A DNA stretch of 29,788 bases from Smittium mucronatum (taxonomy: Eukaryota; Kickxellomycota; Harpellomycetes; Harpellales; Legeriomycetaceae): the NCBI GenBank assembly GCA_001953115.1, contig LSSL01000677.1, forward strand, positions 1 to 29,788, given 5' to 3'. Shown here piece after piece: positions 23,001-29,788 of the stretch (position 1 is its first letter; each line of letters starts with the position of its first letter). Under the pieces are notes generated by a model, which did not search any database, was not told where the DNA came from, and was given only the letters and a program-made list of their open reading frames with translations. The position numbers and the translations under genes are program-made.

Positions 23001-24895
23001 TAAAAAATAGAGCCATAAATAGTAGATTCGAAATGTCTAATAAAACCATTTCAAATCTAGCTAATAGGATTCCATCTCATAATGTAAAAAATAGCATCTT
23101 TTAATTATAATATCTCTTTTTTATTAAATTAATTTATTTTCACCCTTATTTAATTATTTTTAGATTCTGGTATCTTTCTCTCAGATAGTTTCTTGTATTT
23201 GCCATAATAACCCAAAGATAGTGAAATCTATAGAATCTTTTATCAAAAAAGCATTATCTGATTACCCCTATCAGGCATTATGGCAATTGATGGCTGTATA
23301 CAGATCTAATTACCCAAGTAGAGGAAAAAGGTGTTCTGACATCTTAAAAAATGCCCAAGTATGATAAAAAAAATTTATATATACTTTTCTAGTCATATCT
23401 TTTACTTAATTAGAAGTTTAATTTATTCTGAAATTATTAGAGCGACCCAAATCTAAAGAAAAAAGCTAATTTGCTAAAAATAACCAAGGAGGCTATTCTG
23501 CTCACTGAGGGCTTGCTGAAGCTTAGTAATCATTCACCTCCTAGGAATGTTAAGACTTTGAGCATGCTTAAGGATTTCCCAGATTTGTTAAGAATAGGCT
23601 CCAATAGTTCTTTTATAGTTCCGCTTCAATCGTCTTTAATTCCAATATACCCATCTTTTAAACAAAAAGATGGAGAGTATACAATCTATAGCAACATTTT
23701 TAAAAATAATTTTAACCACAATTCCTCAGAATCCAAACCTTCAAGGTTAACATCCAAAAGCCATTCGTCAGCTTCCTCAGGAGCAATTTCATTTGATAGT
23801 GAATATTCTTATAACACAGCCTCACAGCAAGCAGCAGCTTCAAACTATGTCCCATTTCCACACGATTTGCCAACCATATCTAGTTTTAACGATGAGATAT
23901 TAGTTATGAGCTCACTTCAAAAACCCAAAAAGATTACAATAGTTGGATCTGATGGGATTACATATGCCTTCCTATGTAAACCTAAAGATGATTTGCGAAA
24001 AGATGCAAGACAGATGGAATTCAATTCACTAATTAATCAAGTTCTATCAGATGATGTTGAAGCCTCAAAAAGATCTCTAAAAATCAAGACTTATGCTGTT
24101 GTACCGTTAAACGAGGATTGTGGGATAATCCAGTGGGTTCCAAACACGGTCTCAATTCAGCAGACCGTTGGAAGGTTATTTGTTGAATCGGGAATACAGA
24201 TCAATACCAGTGTAATTAAAGGTCTTCTCAACACAAAAACTAAAACTCCTGAACTACACTTCAAGAATAATGTTTTAAACAAATACCCTCCAGTTTTGTA
24301 TAAATGGTTTATGAAGCGGTTTAAAACCCCAGAAGAATGGATTAAAAGTAGGAAAACTTTTTCGAATTCTGCGGCAGTTATGTCAATGGTAGGATATATT
24401 GTAGGCTTGGGAGATCGTCATTGTGAAAATATCCTTTTGGACCAAATGACCGGGGGTGTTCTTCACGTAGATTTCAGTTGTTTGTTTGACAAAGGCACTA
24501 AACTAGAGGTTCCAGAGAAAGTCCCATTCCGTTTAACTCAAAATATGGTGGATGCCATGGGTGCACAAGGCTATGAAGGTTCCTTTAGAACATCTAGTGA
24601 AATTACGATGCGATTATTGAGGACCCACAGGGAGGCTTTGAAATCCGTTCTAGATACATTCATAAATGATCCATTGGTTGAATGGAGTAATCTTTCTAAT
24701 AAGAAGAATGAATATAAACATGAATTGATTGAAGAAGCAGCAAGACAAGCATTGGGGAAAATAGGAACAAAACTTGATGGGTTTTATCATAGTTCATACA
24801 TTCCTGTGTCTGGCCAAGTCGATGAATTGATAAAAGAAGCAACTGATCCCATAAATTTGATGAGAATGTATATAGGATGGGCCCCTTATATTTAG
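14002..24895 (+). CDS. ATR: ATR/Mec1/Rad3 checkpoint kinase (15 exons, about 3,030 aa)
   Basis: This PI3K-related kinase is recruited to RPA-coated single-stranded DNA through Ddc2/ATRIP and starts the replication and damage checkpoint. Reconstructed exons: 14002-14018, 14099-14225, 14333-14467, 14558-14633, 14711-15620, 15706-15879, 16501-21384, 21484-22114, 22195-22397, 22473-22496, 22606-22632, 22768-22929, 23011-23083, 23164-23358 and 23441-24895. All join in frame. The N-terminal half is a HEAT-like solenoid. A UME domain at about 566-620 (SFLESKLERILPYLI) resembles Mec1. FAT starts near 1680 and runs through exon 14 (YPYQALWQLMAVYRS). The kinase domain (about 2705-2990) has LQKPKKITIVGSDG, the ATR-specific KPKDDLRKDARQMEFN, catalytic GDRHCEN near 2870 and HVDFSCLF. 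FATC forms the last 32 residues, ending GWAPYI. Human ATR is 2,644 residues, so this copy is long, partly from Ser/Asn-rich inserts. Exon 1 is the least certain; no other in-frame ATG lies near exon 2. Confidence 0.9.
15905..15939 (+). repeat. TTTTAC hexanucleotide array, left arm
   Basis: The first unit is the shorter TTTAC; after it come near-perfect TTTTAC units that run into the gap. The strand is C/T-rich with one A per unit, so the array lengthens the pyrimidine content of the intron. Confidence 0.9.
15940..16321. other. Assembly gap (382 N)
   Basis: Unresolved bases lie entirely within ATR intron 6, flanked on both sides by the same hexanucleotide repeat in the same orientation. The gap is most simply a collapsed or unspanned repeat, so the N count need not equal the real length. 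No exon need be missing, because exons 6 and 7 join in frame. Confidence 0.95.
16322..16384 (+). repeat. CTTTTA hexanucleotide array, right arm
   Basis: Eight CTTTTA units are followed by TTTTTA variants and then TTATT. The decay of the unit at the right edge (C changed to T) is typical of the end of a microsatellite. It continues the left arm at 15905. Confidence 0.9.
22407..22435 (+). repeat. CTTTTATT octamer repeat in ATR intron 9
   Basis: About three and a half units of an 8-bp pyrimidine-rich repeat lie just after the donor GTAACA of the intron at 22398-22472. The unit resembles the hexamer of intron 6 with two extra T. Confidence 0.85.
22473..22496 (+). other. ATR microexon (24 nt, phase 2-2)
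   Basis: Bounded by GATTAG before and GTATTT after, it reads E-S-Q-T-P-N-S between split codons. With the next microexon it forms a hydrophilic Ser/Asn/Gln linker between SEKLNQKESSSK and NTRVETNLSTIRYY in the FAT domain. Both boundaries are in phase 2, so inclusion or skipping keeps the frame. It is predicted from splice sites and frame only. Confidence 0.5.
22606..22632 (+). other. ATR microexon (27 nt, phase 2-2)
   Basis: It is preceded by an excellent acceptor (TTTTCTTTTTTTCAG) and followed by the donor GTTAGA. It reads R-G-S-Q-A-K-N-T between split codons. Exon 9 ends in phase 2 and exon 12 (22768) starts in phase 2, so this exon too is frame-neutral. It lies in the linker before the FAT helix with SSSQYLYQAMARLFTVWFNFGD. 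Confidence 0.55.
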
Positions 24896-27800
24896 TTCCT
24901 TTTTTTCTGTAATCATTACATTTGACCAAATTAATTTTACTTTCTTTACATAAAATTAAAATATTGTCCTTTTTTATAAAACGCCTATATTTGCGCCATG
25001 TTTTGGCCATATTCCCGACTAACCCAATTCAAGAATATACGCTCTCGGGATTTTAAATTTCACGTTTTTTGAAAAATTACCAAGTTTCAAAAAAAAAAAA
25101 TTATCAGGTTTTACTCGAACTATAATGGAAATTTATAACTGTATTATAACTGGCGTTTTTAAAAAATATTTATTTATAAAATTAACACTTATAAATAATT
25201 GTATAATATCACTTTTCAGCATCATTATACCTTAAAAATAACTTGAAGTTATGGATTTGATTTGGGTATGCCAGAGCTAGTGATTGTGAATAAACATGAT
25301 GTTTTTTTTAAAAAAAGTTCTTACTTTTTTTAAAAATCAAATTAGAAATAGACTATAATCTTGAATTTGGCGATAAATATTGTTAAAATTTTGGATATCA
25401 AAGTTTTTGGATTAAGTGCAAGTAGATTTAATTTTAAAAAAATTTTACAGTGCCAAATTTTTTTTTTATACAAATTATAATTGATTTAAAATTAATAGTA
25501 ATATATATTTGATGAAATACAAGTTACTAAAGATTGATATCAAAACTATTGATTTCTCAAGTTTTTGGCTTAAATTTTTTTTTAATTATCACCGGTTAAA
25601 AATAATTTTTTTCACTTTCTTATCCCGAGTTTATATATGTTAATGTGAATAGGTAATCTAATCCAAGTGTATTTATTTTTTTTTCAAAATAAAATGCAAA
25701 GAATAAAAGTATCTTATCTTTTTTTTTTATAAAAAATAAATTTACCAAATAAGCAACTGATTAAATAATAAAAATTATGTAATGAGGTTTTTGTTTTATT
25801 ATTATAGAAAAATGAAAATTCTCTAGCTAAAAATTGAATAATTATGTCTAATAAAAATATTTTCAGTTCTAATAAAATGCTCTTGTTTAAGCAACGGTCT
25901 AGGTAGTTTAATTTGAAATTGAATTATTTTGATATATTTAATCTGGGATGTAGTAAACAAAATAATTTTGTCAAGGAGATTATGGCGGATAACTGCGGGT
26001 TTCTATAAACTAATACAATCTCGTGGTTAATATAATCTAAGCCAACTTTTCACTTGGATATAGATCCTTGTGAAGCTTTTGTCCTTTCCATCGGCACACT
26101 CCTGATTCTTGTGGCTGAACTGGAATCCGGATGTTTATTTCTTCTTTTTATTAAAACCCTCATAATTACTATATTAGTTGGTGGTCGAAAAGAAATAAGA
26201 ATTTCGTATGTATTTTTTGACTAATAAGCCCTAAAAATAAAACTGAAATTTTGGAATTGAATGTTGATATTCTATGCAATATATGCTTTTTTATTGTTCG
26301 GGTATAAGCTTGTCACCAAAGTGATTATTTAAAAACGAGATTCGTTCCTTTTTATTTCAGATTCTTTTTGATTAGCTTTACTCTCCAGAAAGTGATCGAA
26401 TTTTAGTTGATATGTTAATATGTAGTGTCAATAATGTACATGGGTTTTGACATACTCAAATAAGATTCCTTTTCTTTTACAATCTTTCCTCGATCTTCAA
26501 GATTATTAGAAAGAATTTATTAAAAGATAAAAGAATGTACCATTTTTCGTAGATAATAGGGTAAAAAGGTCAGTATTTATATACTTTTAGTTAAATGGAG
26601 ATATAGGTAATTGATTTATAAAAATCCAACATCTAAACATCTAAACATTTAAACTCTACTAATATATTGTAGTTTTAGGGAAATCTGTAGATAGCTTTCT
26701 CGCTCATAGGAATGGTTTCATTGACTATAAATTTGCAAATAATGTCTATCATGAAAAAAAAGTGCAAAATCCAAATACTTTTAACCTTAAAATTATTATT
26801 ATTATGAAAATGGTGGCTTCATCATCTGATTATTGCAATTGGCTTATTAGTCTCACATCCGAAACGAAATGAGATACATGCTCGCAAAAACTATATAATT
26901 TGCTGAAAGGGTTTAAGCTAGATCATCTATTTGTTTATTTTAAAGGCGCTGACTAATAAGGTAGATCCAAAATTCTGGCTTTTAAGGAGAAAAACACTTT
27001 TGGGCACTCTCATTTATCAAGACTTACTGTTTATTCATCATCACTTCAATCACTCCACAAATGAAAGATTTTTCATTCTGGTTTAAAAACAGATTTTAGA
27101 ATATATCTCTTAACCTTATACGACTAATGATCTACAGCGTCTAGAATAACTATGATTAAAAATCATGTTTTTTAAGGCATTTTTTAATGAGCAGGTTTTA
27201 AATAAACTTGACTGAAGAAATTACAACATAAATCCCATAATAATAGCTAAAAACTAGACTTTAGCTCCAAAATTGTAGATAAGTTTTTTCCCAAATGATT
27301 ATTGCCCAATAATTTAGAGGCATTAAGACCAATTTTGCACCACTGACATTTTTAATAAATGATCAGAGGTCAGTAAACAAATTAACTAAGTTTCGGAAAA
27401 AAATCATCCAGGTTGATATGGAATTTGGTTGGATTTGCGAGTTTTTAGAAGGAATAAATATTAATACCAATTATAAACCCAAAGCCACCTCTACAATATA
27501 CACATGTTACCTGATCAAAAACAATAACAATCAAGTTTATATTAGTTTAGATATTTTTCTATCTTTTTATATGTTCCTTTGGTAATAAATATTTTTTAAA
27601 TTGCTTTTGACCCAATAGTAATGTGTTTATTTTTCACTAAAAAATGGTCGAAAATGCTATTTTATTATAATATCGATTTCGAAGAAAGTTCTCAAAAACT
27701 TTTGGGTCTGTTAAAAATCACACATTAAATATTGTCGAGCAAATGACTCGGTCATTCTTTGTCCGTCTTTGAGGAAAAATTTTAATGCCCAACTAAATCG

Positions 27801-28445
27801 AACTAATCAAAAGGTTTATTTAGTTTCTTCATATCATCTTTTTTTCTAAAATTTTTATGAACTAATTCCTGTACATAAGTTTATTTTTCATTAATGAGAA
27901 AAATCATTTCGAAAACATTAGACCAAGCCACAAACTAATTTTTTCATTTCTAAAAAAAATTATTTATGTCCACCTCACTGATATCGAAATAGACAAATAA
28001 AACTGTTTTTTAAAATTTATTTAATAAAAACTTTAATCATAATTAAAATTTATAAAAAATTGGGTTTCACTCCATTTGCTTTTTCTTTCTAGATATAACA
28101 TACTAAATAAACATTTACCCAAAGAGATGAATAGATCGCTATTAAAAACCTGAAGATTTGTTCAATTTTTGAATCAAATTCAACTGTCAATAAATTAAGT
28201 TTTTATGGAAATCTGTCAAAAAGTTTATACAAGTAATGGTATAATTCATTCATCTCTTAAGGTGTCTTTAAATAACGTAGAAATTTCCTGAATCCTTTGT
28301 GAGATTTGAAAAGAGGGGTGATATACTATTGATTATAATTATGTACATGTATTATGTTTTAGTATTATAGGATTTTAAGTAAAAAATATTCAAGTGAAAT
28401 TTTTTAGTCAATTGCTACACCTTTTCACGGCCAAATTTGGAAAAT
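24896..28445. other. AT-rich gene-free region downstream of ATR
   Basis: This is 3.5 kb with no frame worth calling, no tRNA and no recognised RNA gene. It is rich in A/T homopolymers. A less AT-rich patch lies at about 26040-26140, of unknown nature. A short 8-bp tandem (CATCTAAA, two exact units plus one variant) lies at 26630-26653. CCAAATTTGG at 28431-28440 is a perfect palindrome just before the 21-bp array. Confidence 0.55.
26630..26653. repeat. Short tandem CATCTAAA x3
   Basis: Two exact 8-bp units are followed by CATTTAAA. It is a minor simple repeat with no evident role. Confidence 0.8.
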
Positions 28446-28654
28446 GTGAAACTCAATTCAGAAAAAGTACGTTCTAATTGGATATAGTGAAAATCAATTC
28501 GAATAATGATAAATCCAATTACAAAAAAAGTGAACTTCAATTGGAATCAGTGCATTTACATTCGAAAAAAGTGAAAATAGAATAATAAATGTGAGTAAAT
28601 TACAGAATAAGTGTCTTCAAGCTCGGAAAAAAGTAAGCCCTAATTCGAAAATTC
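28446..28654 (+). repeat. Degenerate tandem array of about ten 20-22 bp units
   Basis: Each unit starts with GTG, GTA or GAT and usually ends in a run of A. A rough consensus is GTGAAATTCAATTCGAAAAA. Parsed unit lengths are 21, 20, 21, 22, 20, 21, 20, 20, 22 and 22, filling 209 bases without gaps. The unit is about two helical turns. Units differ at many positions, so the array is old or under loose constraint. It is preceded by CCAAATTTGG and by TTTTCAC, which is complementary to the GTGAAA of the first unit. Confidence 0.75.
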
Positions 28655-29045
28655 TGAGTAGTTTTACAGATCTCATTTCCATATTATTTATTTTTTATGT
28701 TTCAAATCAGAATATGAGTTAATAATATGAGTTAGCTATTTTTTTTATTAGAAAGGCTTTTGATAAGCTATATTTATACCATGGTTTGAGTTGAATTATA
28801 ACTCCAAGCACTCAAGATAGATTAAATATATGAAAATAATCCCAAGATATATTTAACCAGTTACTGCTACTTTTGCTTGATAACTATAAAACATTTTTGC
28901 TTAAAAGTAGCGCTTTCTTTTCGCTATTATAAGGTTGTCAGTCCAATGAAAACAAATAATTTTTAATTCATGAAAAAAAACCATAGATCACGGATTTAAT
29001 TATTTAATGGTTTTTTACTTATTCGTAATAAGGGAATTATTTAAT
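28655..29045. other. AT-rich spacer between repeat array and inverted-repeat segment
   Basis: I see no gene, tRNA or clear repeat here. It is AT-rich and ends at ATTTAAT just before the left inverted repeat. Confidence 0.5.
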
Positions 29046-29059
29046 CCTTTCAGGGGCCA
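29046..29059 (+). repeat. Left 14-bp terminal inverted repeat
   Basis: CCTTTCAGGGGCCA is paired with 29775-29788. It is unusually GC-rich for its surroundings. The left flank is ATTTAAT. Confidence 0.7.
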
Positions 29060-29211
29060 AATTTCTGGTTAAAAAAAGTTGATTTTGGCAAAGATAATAG
29101 AATTTTTATCCATATCTAATTGGTGTATTATGTAATAAAACCATGATTATTTATAAAGTAAAAAATTATGGGATGAGACTTTTACTTGTCAAAACCTCAT
29201 TCTAGTAAGAT

Positions 29212-29650
29212 AAAATGGCCACTTTTTGGACGGGAAGTGCTATTTTTCTTGAACAAAGTTATAAATATAGGTTTCTATGAGTAAATATTGGTCTAAAATA
29301 ACCACCTTGTTGATCAATATTACTGCGTAAATAATGGATCTTTTTTGACAGGAAGTTTCTTTTTTCTTGACCTCAGCTATAGGATTTGATTTTAAACCGT
29401 TAACATTGGTCAAAAATAGACGTCTCTTAGCCCAATAATTAGTTTGAAAAAGGTGGCTTTTTCTGGACAGGAAGTATCTTTTTCACTGACCAAATCTATA
29501 GAGCTCTGTTTACAGCTACTAATACTGGTCAAAATTTGTAGATTTATGACCCAATACCACATCGAAAAAATGCTACTTTTTCTGCAAGAAGTGGGTTTTT
29601 TCATTTACCTCTTTAATTGGTTGCTGATGCTATATATGTTCAAAATATAT
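29212..29650 (+). repeat. Four degenerate tandem units of about 118 bp
   Basis: The shared core GGAAGT occurs at 29233, 29351 and 29470, with AGAAGT at 29587, giving spacings of 118, 119 and 117. A second box, TTGGTC or CTGGTC, occurs at 29288, 29406 and 29525 (spacings 118 and 119). Units two and three contain an internal inverted pair: TTGACC at 29367 with GGTCAA at 29408, and TGACC at 29487 with GGTCA at 29527. Unit four decays toward its end. A weak earlier half-unit may lie at about 29181-29211. Short frames over this stretch are by-products of the repeat. Confidence 0.75.
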
Positions 29651-29774
29651 TACACAGTCATTTATAATGCTAAATAACTATTAGTTTGTTTGAATTTTTA
29701 ATAAAAAAATCTGAACCAAATTTTGGCTCTATGGACGCTTGTAGCCTCCGTTTAATGTGCCATTTTTTTTATGA

Positions 29775-29788
29775 TGGCCCCTGAAAGG
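29775..29788 (-). repeat. Right 14-bp terminal inverted repeat
   Basis: TGGCCCCTGAAAGG is the exact reverse complement of the left copy. It ends with the window, so the true repeat may be longer. Confidence 0.7.

Larger units (their letters stand above)
29046..29788. mobile_element. Putative non-autonomous element bounded by 14-bp inverted repeats
   Basis: CCTTTCAGGGGCCA at 29046-29059 is the exact reverse complement of TGGCCCCTGAAAGG at 29775-29788, the last bases of the window. In such AT-rich DNA a 14-bp GC-rich match is unlikely by chance. The segment of about 743 bp has no transposase frame and is filled by about 118-bp tandem units. This suits a MITE-like or foldback element. The CAGGGG core resembles ends of some hAT elements, but the match extends outward by CCTTT, and the right flank is cut off, so a target duplication cannot be read. 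The family is undetermined. Confidence 0.45.

Noticed and set aside
28446..28654. CRISPR-like array
   Set aside because: The units are contiguous without spacers and the context is eukaryotic.
29410..29677. Two short overlapping frames of 64 and 77 codons near the right end
   Set aside because: They lie on opposite strands of the same 118-bp repeats and their sequence follows the repeat rather than any protein family.

Overview
This looks like nuclear DNA from an AT-rich fungus. Spacers are very rich in A and T with long homopolymers, and the coding stretches are less so. Two genes are intronless and two are split by mostly 58-135 bp introns. A PMA-type P3A proton ATPase sits beside karyopherin, pinin and ATR/Mec1 genes, which points to a fungus. 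The low GC content and compact introns would fit an early-diverging lineage such as the Harpellales/Kickxellomycotina, but that placement is inference and was not tested.

Layout: (1) 1-2649, AT-rich DNA with a TA microsatellite and no gene seen. (2) 2650-5727, minus strand, an intronless Kap123/importin-4 type karyopherin. (3) 6635-7399, plus strand, a three-exon gene for a small Pinin/SDK/MemA-domain protein, divergent from the karyopherin. (4) 7400-10259, a long spacer ending in a pyrimidine-rich PMA leader with a C12 tract next to a TATA-like run. (5) 10260-13046, the intronless plasma-membrane H+-ATPase. (6) 14002-24895, a gene I reconstruct as 15 exons coding for about 3,030 residues: the ATR/Mec1/Rad3 checkpoint kinase with UME, FAT, PI3K-like kinase and FATC regions. 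One of its introns holds a hexanucleotide repeat and a 382-base run of N. (7) 24896-29788, gene-free AT-rich DNA. It holds a degenerate array of about 21 bp units and, at the right edge, a segment bounded by 14-bp inverted repeats that contains four units of about 118 bp.

The four genes are housekeeping functions: nuclear import of ribosomal proteins and histones, splicing-linked nuclear function, membrane energisation, and the DNA-damage checkpoint. There is no sign of an operon or of a shared pathway. The least explained DNA is the repeat-bearing right end. I did not find a convincing new multi-gene system. The best leads are the inverted-repeat element, the 21-bp array, the pair of frame-neutral microexons in ATR, and the C-tract plus TATA arrangement upstream of two genes.
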